DNA of 64,000 bases from an uncultured Lachnospiraceae bacterium (GTDB lineage Bacteria > Bacillota > Clostridia > Lachnospirales > Lachnospiraceae): positions 180,215-244,214 of the forward strand of contig CAJTPS010000004.1 in NCBI GenBank assembly GCA_910578555.1. The letters are read 5' to 3'. A program made the translations under genes and the position numbers. Below the pieces are notes generated by a model, which worked only from the letters and a program-made list of their open reading frames with translations, had not been told where the DNA came from and did not search any database. Position 1 is the first letter of the stretch; every line of letters begins with the position of its first letter. Shown piece after piece: positions 36,016 to 44,909 of this stretch.

Positions 36016-37883
36016 CCTGTTCCTCCCGTATTCTTTAATTCTTCAAATGTCTCCATATTGCCGCCGTTATACTCCTGATTATACCGTACCCCGACAATAT
36101 ACATGTCCTGCTTTTCCTGCGCAAAAGGCACTTCATACAGGATATCTGTTATTTCAAACACCTCAAAATGATATGCATCCAGAATTTCCAGCTTTTCTTC
36201 TGTGTTATTACCGGGCAGTGGAACATATATTTGATTATTTAATACATTGTTCCAGTAGATCTGCTGCGCCTTTTCCGTTTCTCCTGTAGCAACACCATAC
36301 TCCAGATGAACGATTCTGTCATCCGCAGACAAAAGCTGCGGAACCAGACTGTCGCCTCCGACCGCGCCCCATACTCCGTCAATATCATAAGACAATTTGT
36401 CTCTGTCTTTCCCCAACATCATAAACGCCCGCCTGATTCTTAATGCATAATCCGCCTTCTGCGCTGTTCCGCTTTGTGTCCTGGCAGGTATAAGATAAAA
36501 CGCATACCATCTTGGTGCACAATGTCTGCAATACTGCACCCCGCCTGCCAGAGCGGAAACGCTTATGACCACAATACACACAACTTTTCGGCACGTATCC
36601 TTGTTCATGATTCCTTCCCACAAAATCCATATAACAAATATCATCCCCAGCACCGGTATGATCCCTGCATAACGGATATACCCAATTATAAACTTCCCCC
36701 ATACGAGACAATCATACAGCACAATGCAGGACAGGCACCACTTTCTTTGATCAATATTTCCTGTTTTACGCATACGGACATACAGTCCCTTTACGAAATA
36801 AATCAGCGATAAGATATAACCGGCCGCAAAGGAAGTATTTGTCATCCCGATCCGAAATTCATACGCCTGGCCGGGATGAAACAAGATATAAACCGGCCAG
36901 ATCAAAAGCTGCCATAAATGATCCGGTCCCCACCGTAAATCACGCCAGTCGTTTCCGGCAAAATAAGCCGACTGAAATATACTATTATAATATGGGAAAA
37001 CAGGACTTCCCGTCTGCCTTATTGTATCCGCTCCGTAAGGCAGCAGCGGTATGAGGAAAAACACCACTGCAAATATATAATCAAACCATCTTAAATCTCG
37101 AAGCTTTCTATAATTTTTTACAAAAAGTAAAATAATTAATCCTGCCAAAAAGATCGCATTTGTGTATTTAATGCAGGTAGTGATTCCGGCAAGTAACGCC
37201 AGGTAATACAACTGCGCCCTGTTTTCAAAAAGATTTTTCTCATCAGCCATAGCTGCATAAGTAAACTCCAGTATAAGCACAATAGAAAAATTATCAATAT
37301 AATAGGTGCCCGTTTGCTGTAATATAATGAATGTGCATAATGGCACCATAGAAAAAACAGATAAAAACTTCTGATCCATCCCCGGAGCCAGAAGACGGAG
37401 CAGCTTCTTTACTCCGTAAAACATGGGAATCAGAATCAGATAGGAGGGCAATGTTCCCAGGCGATAACCCAATGCACCCCGAAACAGGTAAAATACCCTG
37501 TCCGCAAGTGGATATATAAATGAATTCATTGTCCTTCCCGGAAAAAAATCTTCATATATTTTATCCGTAAACGGATTCTCCTGCAAATATATGTGATAGT
37601 TATATGTGTCATAACTTTCATCGGCAAATCCTATGGTCAGAATGCAGACTGCTACGAGAATCATCCAAAACAGCAGATCCCATCTGCAATATTCGTTTGT
37701 AACCCGTATGATCTTCTTTTTCAACAGAAAAACAAGCAGAATGATTTCACTGACAGCGGCGACGGCATTCGCCGCTATATATCCCATGGAGCCAAAATAT
37801 ATCATGCAGTCTGACAATATGACATGTACCAGGATAGCCGTCAGTACCACCATACTTAAATTCTGTCTAAGGACCTTTTTCAT
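36012..37883 (-). CDS. Large polytopic membrane protein, GT39-like topology, function unknown
   Basis: 623 residues; ATG 4-5 bases after AAGGAAAG is preferred over one nine codons earlier. About 12 membrane spans plus a 150-residue soluble C-terminal domain. The first long outer loop, FADESYDTYNYHIYLQENPF, has the acidic pair expected of GT-C folds, followed by GYRLGTLPSYLILIPM. Codon use is more AT-rich than its neighbours, which may mean separate acquisition. It most likely transfers a sugar from a polyprenyl phosphate, or polymerises, on the outer face. Confidence 0.5.
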   Translation of the reverse strand: MKKVLRQNLSMVVLTAILVHVILSDCMIYFGSMGYIAANAVAAVSEIILLVFLLKKKIIRVTNEYCRWDLLFWMILVAVCILTIGFADESYDTYNYHIYLQENPFTDKIYEDFFPGRTMNSFIYPLADRVFYLFRGALGYRLGTLPSYLILIPMFYGVKKLLRLLAPGMDQKFLSVFSMVPLCTFIILQQTGTYYIDNFSIVLILEFTYAAMADEKNLFENRAQLYYLALLAGITTCIKYTNAIFLAGLIILLFVKNYRKLRDLRWFDYIFAVVFFLIPLLPYGADTIRQTGSPVFPYYNSIFQSAYFAGNDWRDLRWGPDHLWQLLIWPVYILFHPGQAYEFRIGMTNTSFAAGYILSLIYFVKGLYVRMRKTGNIDQRKWCLSCIVLYDCLVWGKFIIGYIRYAGIIPVLGMIFVIWILWEGIMNKDTCRKVVCIVVISVSALAGGVQYCRHCAPRWYAFYLIPARTQSGTAQKADYALRIRRAFMMLGKDRDKLSYDIDGVWGAVGGDSLVPQLLSADDRIVHLEYGVATGETEKAQQIYWNNVLNNQIYVPLPGNNTEEKLEILDAYHFEVFEITDILYEVPFAQEKQDMYIVGVRYNQEYNGGNMETFEELKNTGGTG

Positions 37884-37941
37884 TTTTTCTTTCCTTCCAG
37901 ACCTGCACAAGTCCCGTGCTTGAAAATTCTGGTTTTCCGGC

Positions 37942-38865
37942 TTATTCCTTCTGCAGATAGTGCTCGTACAGATAATCCTGCATATTCACATATTCCTGCA
38001 CCCGCGCATAGTTATCCAGCACCGCGGGCAGCTTTGCCTCGTAAGTCTCCTGCGTGCACTCCCTGATCCTGCGCTTCGCGGTCTCGATATCAGGCTTTTC
38101 CAGAAGAATCATACCATCCGTATTAAAGAAATCACCGATCTTCCGCGCTCCCAGATACACCGGGATCGTCTGCGCCGCCAGACAGCTCGTAAGGCGCTCC
38201 GAGAAATAATAGTCCGAAACGTCATTCTCAATAATCAGTGAGAAACGGTAACGATCCAGCGTCTCGTCCACACTCTGCACATAATCCCCGCCGTCAAATC
38301 TGCCGTATGTATCGGCCAGCTGTTCTTTCTTACACGTTCTGGCGAGTTCCAGACGAAATCTGTGCAGTTCGCACATGGTCTTGTCCGAAGACAGAATGGA
38401 CAGATCGCGGTCTTTCTTCCGGTACAAGCCTTCCTTCATCTCCCGGTTCCAGATTCCTGCCGCAATCGGATAGAATCTGGCGTTGTCAATCTCGTTCAGA
38501 ATCCGCTCATCATACGTAAAAATATAGCAAAACTCCCGCTCCAACCCTCTGTGCTTATGAAAGATCTCATAGTCCTGCGGCACGATCGTGCGGGATTCCG
38601 TCAGCATACCGTACTTGACCGATGGTTTGCCAAGCGGATGCGCCATGGATTCCGGTCCGTAGAAATGCGTATCCAGCCCGTAGTTATACCGGTCCCAGAA
38701 GAAATATCTGCCCTCATGCCCAAAAGGGGCATGCCTGGAATGCCTGTTCTTAATGAAATAGGTCTCAAGAAGCTGCCCCTCAGCATTATAGATTCTGGGC
38801 ATAGTTCCATCTATCGCATACTCTCTGGCTATCTGTATGCGATAACTTCCAATTTTAAACTCCAT
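37942..38865 (-). CDS. GT10 (alpha-1,3/1,4-fucosyltransferase fold) glycosyltransferase
   Basis: 307 residues. The C-terminal half carries the GT10 signature in RYRFSLIIENDVSDYYFSER followed by LTSCLAAQTIPVYLGA (about 210-250). This corresponds to the FxIAFENS...DYVTEK...G.VPVVLG motif of Helicobacter FucT, with Asn and Glu of the ENxxxxDY region kept. GT10 enzymes transfer fucose from GDP-fucose, but bacterial homologs may use other deoxysugars. No membrane segment and no heptad-repeat tail. Together with two GT11-like genes it makes three fucosyltransferase-fold enzymes in the locus. Confidence 0.75.
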   Translation of the reverse strand: MEFKIGSYRIQIAREYAIDGTMPRIYNAEGQLLETYFIKNRHSRHAPFGHEGRYFFWDRYNYGLDTHFYGPESMAHPLGKPSVKYGMLTESRTIVPQDYEIFHKHRGLEREFCYIFTYDERILNEIDNARFYPIAAGIWNREMKEGLYRKKDRDLSILSSDKTMCELHRFRLELARTCKKEQLADTYGRFDGGDYVQSVDETLDRYRFSLIIENDVSDYYFSERLTSCLAAQTIPVYLGARKIGDFFNTDGMILLEKPDIETAKRRIRECTQETYEAKLPAVLDNYARVQEYVNMQDYLYEHYLQKE

Positions 38866-38874
38866 ACATTTCTC

Positions 38875-39852
38875 CTACATAAGGTATTCTTTATACCAAT
38901 CGATGGCCAGTGTGATCCCCCTCTCGAAATCATACTCCGGATCATAGCCCAGCAGTTCCCGCGCCTTGCTGATATCCGCATTGGAATCCCGCACATCACC
39001 TTTGCGGGCAGGTCCGTACTGCGGCTTCACCTCTTTCCCCAGCGCCTTGCACAGATAGTTATAGATATCATTCAGGAACAGTCTGCCGCCGGCGCCGATG
39101 TTATATGCCTGTCCGGCTGCCTCGGAAGAAGCCTTACAGGCGCGCAGGTTTGCTTCAATCACGTTATCGATATAAGTAAAGTCTCTCGACTGCATACCAT
39201 CACCGTTGATGGTGGGCACTTCGCCGTGAAGCAGCTGTTTAATGAACTTCGGTATCACAGCGGCATACATGCCGTCCGGATTCTGTCTGCGTCCGAATAC
39301 GTTGAAATACCGCAGTCCGTAAGTATCCAGTCCATACAGTTCCTTGTACAATCGTCCGTATTCCTCGTCCACTTTCTTGGTCAGCGCATAAGGAGAGATC
39401 ACATTACCCTCCTGTCCCTCTTTCTTCGGAAGGGTGGTGGAATCACCATACACAGAGGAGCTGGAAGCGTAGACGAATTTCTTTACGCCGCACGCTCTCG
39501 ATGCCTCCATCATATTCAAGGTGCCCCGTATATTGATTTCTTCGTATAAAAGCGGCATCTCGATGCTGCGCGGCACGCTGCCCCATGCCGCCTGATTGAG
39601 CACATAATCCACGCCGCTCACAGCCGCCTTACAGGTCTCCAGATCCCTGATATCCCCTTTAATGAAGGTAAACCTGTCATTTTTCGTCAGCGGCTCGATA
39701 TTCTCATACTTTCCTGTGGACAGATCATCCAGACAGCGCACGGTATAGCCCATGTCGATCAGCGCCTCGCAGATATTCGAACCGATAAAACCCGCTCCGC
39801 CACCTACCAGAAACACACTTTTCTCATCAAACTTCACATCACGATATCCCAT
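38875..39852 (-). CDS. UDP-N-acetylhexosamine 4-epimerase, TviC/WbpP type
   Basis: 325 residues, extended short-chain dehydrogenase fold. GGGAGFIGSNI near residue 16 binds NAD, SSSSVYGDS near 130 and YALTKK near 150 supply the catalytic Ser and Tyr-x3-Lys, and RYFNVFGRRQNP near 185 is typical of the WbpP/TviC branch that interconverts UDP-GlcNAc(A) and UDP-GalNAc(A). AGAAATGAGGAG is the ribosome site. With the dehydrogenase encoded two genes upstream it forms a UDP-N-acetylhexosaminuronic acid pathway, as in Vi antigen and Pseudomonas O6. Confidence 0.85.
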   Translation of the reverse strand: MGYRDVKFDEKSVFLVGGGAGFIGSNICEALIDMGYTVRCLDDLSTGKYENIEPLTKNDRFTFIKGDIRDLETCKAAVSGVDYVLNQAAWGSVPRSIEMPLLYEEINIRGTLNMMEASRACGVKKFVYASSSSVYGDSTTLPKKEGQEGNVISPYALTKKVDEEYGRLYKELYGLDTYGLRYFNVFGRRQNPDGMYAAVIPKFIKQLLHGEVPTINGDGMQSRDFTYIDNVIEANLRACKASSEAAGQAYNIGAGGRLFLNDIYNYLCKALGKEVKPQYGPARKGDVRDSNADISKARELLGYDPEYDFERGITLAIDWYKEYLM

Positions 39853-39857
39853 TTTCT

Positions 39858-39940
39858 CCTCATTTCTGCGTTGCCTTCATCATATTTATATCAAAAGGTG
39901 TATTGTCGAATTTGCGGCAGACAACGCGCAGACGCAAATC
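39858..39940 (-). repeat. Intergenic leader element copy, upstream of epimerase
   Basis: Plus-strand CCTCATTTCTGCG (39858-39870) and GCGCAGACGCAAATC (39926-39940) recur in near-identical form at 45565-45577 and 45615-45629. An inverted repeat ATTTGCG/CGCAAAT (39910-39916 and 39933-39939) lies inside. The proximal part includes the ribosome site of the downstream gene. Confidence 0.6.
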
Positions 39941-39956
39941 CTGTCCATAGTCACCC

Positions 39957-41381
39957 TCACACCCGTCCCCGGCTTATGCTCCATTTCTCTCTGACTAACA
40001 GAAACATAGCCGTATAAAAAATAGAAAAGCCATAGATCATATACCGCGACAGACACATGATCGTTATCGATGTGGCACATACATTTGCCACGATAAAGAG
40101 AAGCGCTGTCCCCATCACCCATGCGGCATCCTGGCTGCTCCTGCCCTGCACACACCCGGCATCCTGGCTGCTGGCGTCCGTCACACACATATCCGACCGC
40201 CGCTTGCCGTGCAGCGCCCGCTGCACGGCAAGTCCGACCGCAAATGCGTACAGAACCGCCGCGATCCAGTTTACCACCGGATGCACCACTGCGATGCTTC
40301 TGATAAATCCATGGACACACAGCAATATATAGTCATACAGCCATTGCCCGAAACATGCCGGAAGCAGCCCGGCAATCATGCGTCCTGCCAGCTCATCCGA
40401 CATACTGCTCTGCTGATAGTAGTCCACTTTACCAAGACTGAAAAAATAAGCTGACAGATCTGCCTCCAGCACCCGGAATTTCAGTTCGTCATGATAGGCC
40501 TCCAGATGCGCCGCACGCTCCGCTAACGTACTGCCGCCGTATTTATAGTTCATTTTTCCGGCATCCGCCTCCGCATAGAAGCGGTCGAAGAACTCCCGCT
40601 CGAGGCTTCCCGCCGCAAACACCTCTCCGTCCTCCTCATCACAGGCATAGATCACATTCGTCAATGTATTGACCTGCGCATAGGTATTTCCCATAAAGTA
40701 CCCCGTCACACCAAAATTATACACGTGAATCGTCAGACTGCGCAGTCCGAACGTCAGTAAAACCGCTGCTACGGGTATAAGTAACATGCGATATTTTTTC
40801 TGTCTTAATATTTCCAGGCATACGATCACCATCCACATCAGGATCGTAGTCATCATCTGTCCTCTGGTCATGGACAGCAGAAATGCAAACAACAGGCTTA
40901 AGACCGCGTCCCGTCTGCGCCGCCCGAACAACATACGCAGCAGAAAATACAAGAAAAAGTGGAAGAGCGGAATACACAGCGCCTCGCTCATCACAGAATT
41001 TTCCAGAAAAATATGCAGTGCGGACACATACCGCGTCATCAGATGCGGAACAAGCTGCAGCAGGACCACCAGCAGTTCTTCCCACAGCCGCAGGTGAAAA
41101 TGCGCCGCGACATACCCGGCAAACAGCCAGATCCCAACCGCCGTCAGCACATTCTGCACGGCAGCAGCGACAGTCAGATACCCGTCTGCCCATATTGTGC
41201 GGAACAACGCCAGAAACAGCGGGTACAGCGGTTCCCGGTGAATGTGCATCGTGATATACTGCTCGGAGTCATTATAGACTCCCACCCCGCAGGCTGCCAG
41301 CATTCCCAGAAAAAATACAAGCAACGCCAGAAGTATGCACCCTGATTTAATTACACGCGTTCTATTTTTTACAGTCTCCAA
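39957..41381 (-). CDS. Polytopic membrane protein, possible GT-C enzyme, function unknown
   Basis: 474 residues with about 10 spans. TTG start, overlapping the end of the dehydrogenase gene by 13 bases, so translation is probably coupled. The first outer loop reads GVYNDSEQYITMHIHREPLY, an Asp/Glu/His-rich loop reminiscent of GT-C enzymes, then a large soluble loop near residues 240-330. Near 410-425 an 11-codon tandem duplication gives SSQDAGCVQ and SSQDAAWVM, encoded by two copies of CGGCATCCTGGCTGCT 33 bases apart. No named family recognised. Confidence 0.5.
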   Translation of the reverse strand: METVKNRTRVIKSGCILLALLVFFLGMLAACGVGVYNDSEQYITMHIHREPLYPLFLALFRTIWADGYLTVAAAVQNVLTAVGIWLFAGYVAAHFHLRLWEELLVVLLQLVPHLMTRYVSALHIFLENSVMSEALCIPLFHFFLYFLLRMLFGRRRRDAVLSLLFAFLLSMTRGQMMTTILMWMVIVCLEILRQKKYRMLLIPVAAVLLTFGLRSLTIHVYNFGVTGYFMGNTYAQVNTLTNVIYACDEEDGEVFAAGSLEREFFDRFYAEADAGKMNYKYGGSTLAERAAHLEAYHDELKFRVLEADLSAYFFSLGKVDYYQQSSMSDELAGRMIAGLLPACFGQWLYDYILLCVHGFIRSIAVVHPVVNWIAAVLYAFAVGLAVQRALHGKRRSDMCVTDASSQDAGCVQGRSSQDAAWVMGTALLFIVANVCATSITIMCLSRYMIYGFSIFYTAMFLLVREKWSISRGRV

Positions 41382-42685
41382 TACAGATAATCCTCTGTCA
41401 GGTATTCCTTCCTGTCTAACAGTCCCTTAATATCCAGCAAAACTTTACGCTTATGCGACGGCTCATAGAATGCGGCGATCTGCTCCCTGTCAAGCTTCAG
41501 GAAATCTTCATGCGCTACCGCAATGATCACCGCGTCCATACCCCTGACCTCTTCCATTGTCTGGAAAGTTATCCCATACAGCCGTTCCGCCTCATCCGCA
41601 TCCGCTGCAGGGTCCACCACCATGGGGGCGATCCCGTATTCTCCCAGTTCTTTATAGATGTCGATCACTTTCGTATTTCTCGTATCGGGGCAGTTCTCTT
41701 TAAACGTGAAGCCCAGGATTGCCACACGGGCGCGCTTAACCGGAATATCCGCCTTGATCAGACTCTTCACGAGACTCTCCGCCACGTATTTACCCATATC
41801 GTCGTTGATCCGGCGTCCGGACAGGATGATCTGGGAGTGATAGCCCAGTTCCTCCGCCTTATAAGTCAGATAATACGGGTCTACACCGATACAGTGACCG
41901 CCCACAAGACCGGGCATGAATTTCAGGAAGTTCCACTTCGTTCCTGCGGCATCCAGCACCGCCTTAGTGTCGATATCCATCTTGTGAAAGATCATGGACA
42001 GTTCGTTCATAAATGCAATGTTGATATCCCGCTGGCTGTTTTCAATTACCTTCGCGGCTTCCGCCACCTTGATGGATTCCGCGCGGTATACGCCCGCCTC
42101 CACCACCAGTTCATATACTCTGGCTATGGTATCCAGCGCCTCCTCGTCCATGCCGGATACGATCTTCGTGATAGTCTCCAGTCTGTGAACCTTGTCCCCG
42201 GGATTGATCCGTTCCGGAGAATAACCGATCTTGAAATCCTCCCCGCATTTTAGCCCCGACTCCTGTTCCAGAATCGGCACACAGATCTCCTCCGTAACGC
42301 CGGGGTAGACCGTTGATTCAAATACGACGATCGAACCCTTCGTCAGGTTCTGCCCCAGAATGCGGCTGGCGCCCTCCACCGGCGACAAATCCGGCGTATG
42401 ATCGTCATTGACCGGCGTCGGTACTGCCACGATATGAAACTTCGCCTCCCGCAGTTTCGCGGGATCTGCAGTAAAGTCTACCTTCGTGTTTCTGATTACC
42501 TCATCGCCCACCTCGTTGGTCGGATCAATCCCGTTCTTATACAGTTCAATCTTCTTCTTATTAAGGTCGAACCCCACCACGCCCGTCTTTCTCGCAAAAG
42601 CGACGGCAATCGGCATACCCACATAGCCGAGTCCCACGAGAGATATTTTTTCTTCTCCCTTTACAATCTTCGCATATAAGTCCAT
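41369..42685 (-). CDS. UDP-N-acetylhexosamine 6-dehydrogenase, TviB/WbpA type
   Basis: 438 residues; the ATG 6 bases after GGAG is preferred over one four codons earlier. UDP-glucose/GDP-mannose dehydrogenase family: SLVGLGYVGMPIAVAFA binds NAD, VFESTVYPGVTEE precedes the UDP-sugar site, MPGLVGGHCIGVDPYYL contains the catalytic Cys near 255, and FTFKENCPDTRNTKV marks the C-terminal domain. This subgroup oxidises UDP-GlcNAc or UDP-GalNAc to the uronic acid. With the TviC/WbpP-type epimerase it should yield UDP-GalNAcA, a plausible substrate for the AsnB paralogs. Confidence 0.87.
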   Translation of the reverse strand: MDLYAKIVKGEEKISLVGLGYVGMPIAVAFARKTGVVGFDLNKKKIELYKNGIDPTNEVGDEVIRNTKVDFTADPAKLREAKFHIVAVPTPVNDDHTPDLSPVEGASRILGQNLTKGSIVVFESTVYPGVTEEICVPILEQESGLKCGEDFKIGYSPERINPGDKVHRLETITKIVSGMDEEALDTIARVYELVVEAGVYRAESIKVAEAAKVIENSQRDINIAFMNELSMIFHKMDIDTKAVLDAAGTKWNFLKFMPGLVGGHCIGVDPYYLTYKAEELGYHSQIILSGRRINDDMGKYVAESLVKSLIKADIPVKRARVAILGFTFKENCPDTRNTKVIDIYKELGEYGIAPMVVDPAADADEAERLYGITFQTMEEVRGMDAVIIAVAHEDFLKLDREQIAAFYEPSHKRKVLLDIKGLLDRKEYLTEDYLYWRL

Positions 42686-42691
42686 TTTTTG

Positions 42692-42711
42692 CTCCATTTC
42701 CGCGCTGCTTT
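42692..42711 (-). repeat. Intergenic leader element copy, upstream of dehydrogenase
   Basis: Same AAAGCAGCGCGGAAATGGAG (minus strand) as at 27296-27315, ending in the ribosome site. Upstream, TGTCT and AGACA form a short inverted repeat around an 11-base loop. Confidence 0.6.
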
Positions 42712-42824
42712 TGTCTCCACTTTGTTAAGACAGCGCATTGATTTCATATATGTTTCTCTATTGTCTTATCCGCTCTATACGTCAGCAGTTCGCTCGTAGA
42801 ATAACACGTGATATCATAATAACA

Positions 42825-43913
42825 TTACTTTTGTCCGAGAAGCTGCTTCACCTCATCCATGTATTCCTCTGTCACAAACTTACGGTCGAACTCCCGTTCC
42901 ATCTTCTCCCTGCCCCTGCGCCCCATTGCGGCACGCGCATCGACGGAAAGCGCCAGGAATTTCTGCATCGCCCTGATCAGTTCGTCCGCATGACCGGGTG
43001 TAAAGCCAAATCCGGTCTTTCCCTCCTCGAAAGCCTCCAGACAGCCGCTGATATTGGAAGCAATCACCGGTCTTCCCGTAGCCGCACCTTCGATCAGCGC
43101 ATTGGACATCCCTTCATGAAAAGACGCTACCACGATCGCACCCGCCGCCGCCAGATAGGGATGTACCTCTGTATGAAAGCCGATCTGGCGTACTATGCCT
43201 TCCTGCTCCAGCGCATCCAGCATATCCTGATAATCTTCGTCACAATACCCCATGATATCAAAGAAAACCTTCTCGCTATGTAACGCTCTCGCCGCTTCGA
43301 TATACTCCAGAATACCGCGCTCCTTCATCACCCTGCCTACATAGAGAAAATGCGTCTCGTCACCATCCGGATATTCCTCGTACCGGTGCCTGTCCAGATT
43401 CACGCCGGAGCCCATGACCATGCGCGTCTTCTTCGCCGTAATGCCGAGTCTTTGAAAAATCCCCCTGTTCTCCTCATTCTGGAAGAAAACACATGCCGCT
43501 TTCCTGAGTCCTGCCCGGTACATGGTAACGATCACCTTCAGGAGAATCCCCGTCCGGTCAAAAGCCCCGCCCAGCCCCGTAATCGTGGCAATATACGGAA
43601 TCTTACGCCTCGCGGCGGCAAATCCGCCGTATATATTCGGTTTGATCGTGTATGTCACCACCAGATCGGGCCGCAGTTCCTTCATCAATCCGCAATACGC
43701 GCGGTGCAGCTTCAGATCCTCCAGCGGATTAATGCCCCTGCGGTTGATCGCCGTCTTAATGATCCGGCATCCTTCTGCCGTCAGTTCCTTCTCCTTCACA
43801 TCGTCCGGCATGCTGACATACACCTCATGCTCCGCCAGCATCGCCTGCACGAACTCGTTGCGGAAATCATACAGTCCGCCGGAAGAATTTGTCAAAACCA
43901 GTATTCTGCTCAT
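42825..43913 (-). CDS. GT4 glycosyltransferase, PglA-like
   Basis: 362 residues. INRRGINPLEDLKLH near residue 56 and VVTYTIKPNIYGGFAAA near 82 are hallmarks of the PglA/CapM/WbpH group. SFHEGMSNALIEGAATGRP near 265 holds the E-x7-E motif. Campylobacter PglA adds GalNAc to undecaprenyl-diphosphate-diNAcBac made by PglC. Here the gene lies two genes downstream of a PglC-type transferase, so it likely adds the second sugar. A 127-base spacer separates it from the dehydrogenase gene downstream. Confidence 0.82.
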   Translation of the reverse strand: MSRILVLTNSSGGLYDFRNEFVQAMLAEHEVYVSMPDDVKEKELTAEGCRIIKTAINRRGINPLEDLKLHRAYCGLMKELRPDLVVTYTIKPNIYGGFAAARRKIPYIATITGLGGAFDRTGILLKVIVTMYRAGLRKAACVFFQNEENRGIFQRLGITAKKTRMVMGSGVNLDRHRYEEYPDGDETHFLYVGRVMKERGILEYIEAARALHSEKVFFDIMGYCDEDYQDMLDALEQEGIVRQIGFHTEVHPYLAAAGAIVVASFHEGMSNALIEGAATGRPVIASNISGCLEAFEEGKTGFGFTPGHADELIRAMQKFLALSVDARAAMGRRGREKMEREFDRKFVTEEYMDEVKQLLGQK

Positions 43914-43925
43914 AATTATCTCCCA

Positions 43926-44909
43926 TTACATAACGATTTCTTCCCCGTTCATGTCGCGGACCGCGATCTCATTATATTTCATCATACTGATATTTTCCGG
44001 ATAATTCCCGATATCAACCGCATTCTCCTGCCCCTCCAGATTCCGGATCACCGATGCCGCCATATTGACGCCGCAGACATGCGCATGCGGGTAACCGCCG
44101 CCGAAGCGGGGATTAACCTCGGAAATGTAGTAAGTGCCGCCGATCTCAAAGATATCGATATCGATCATCCCCCGGAATCCGCATTCCTCTGCAAATCCCC
44201 TGATCAGCTCAAACAGCTTCTCCTCTTTGCAGGACACGGATTTGTCCGTCTCCCCGGCGCGCATCCTGATCTTCTTCTTGATAAAGATCGAAGTACATTT
44301 ACCGCTTATCATATCAATATACACATCCGCGCCGTATTCCGGCCCGTCCATGTACTCCTGTATCATCAGATCATCGTAAAGATCATACAGCACCTCGATC
44401 TCCTTACGACCCTCCACCTTGTTGATATGCAGGCTTGCGCTGCCGCACACCGGCTTCACAAACACCGGATAAGAGATCTCTCCCTCTTCCACCGCCTGAT
44501 AGAAACATTCCTTGTCAAGATAGCATCTACCGGTCGGAATCTGCATTCTGCCGAGCAGTTCATACATCCTGTCTTTATGAAAACAGGTTTCCACCAGATC
44601 ATAATCCGATACGATCGGTGTGGTGCCAATCGCCACAAATCTATCCCGCTCCTTCGCCAGCATACTCAGTTCCGGGTCAATCAGTGAGAAGACACCCGTT
44701 ATTTTTTCCTTCCTACAAATATCCAGAATCACTTCCACATAATCCGGCGCCGTGATGCGCGGTACCAGATAAAAGGCATCCGCATCATAGACAGCCGGTG
44801 CCAGATTACTGCAGTCCGCAGCGATCACCCTGCCTCTGCCGGCTAATTCCTTTTTGAAATACTGTACGATCTTATTCCGCGTGCCCGCGCTCAATATCAA
44901 TATATTCAA
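43926..44909 (-). CDS. ATP-grasp ligase coupled to PglC-type transferase
   Basis: 327 residues. The TTG start overlaps the stop of the PglC-type gene as TTGA; the frame runs further upstream but only across that gene. An N-terminal Rossmann-like pre-ATP-grasp domain (NILILSAGTRNKIVQYF) is followed by an ATP-grasp fold. YPVFVKPVCGSASLHI near 145 binds ATP, IQEYMDGPEYGADVYI near 180 and EVNPRFGGGYPH near 280 bind Mg. Resembles carbamoyl-phosphate-synthase-like and PylC-like ligases that join a carboxylate to an amine. It may acylate an amino sugar; the substrate is unknown. Confidence 0.8.
   Translation of the reverse strand: MNILILSAGTRNKIVQYFKKELAGRGRVIAADCSNLAPAVYDADAFYLVPRITAPDYVEVILDICRKEKITGVFSLIDPELSMLAKERDRFVAIGTTPIVSDYDLVETCFHKDRMYELLGRMQIPTGRCYLDKECFYQAVEEGEISYPVFVKPVCGSASLHINKVEGRKEIEVLYDLYDDLMIQEYMDGPEYGADVYIDMISGKCTSIFIKKKIRMRAGETDKSVSCKEEKLFELIRGFAEECGFRGMIDIDIFEIGGTYYISEVNPRFGGGYPHAHVCGVNMAASVIRNLEGQENAVDIGNYPENISMMKYNEIAVRDMNGEEIVM

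Noticed and set aside
38362..44687. Long plus-strand open frames (for example 38362-39549 and 43350-44687, also 50139-51242, 10729-11718, 24481-25371)
   Set aside because: They lie exactly opposite well-recognised minus-strand genes, have His/Arg/Gln-rich composition typical of antisense frames, and lack ribosome sites or family motifs.
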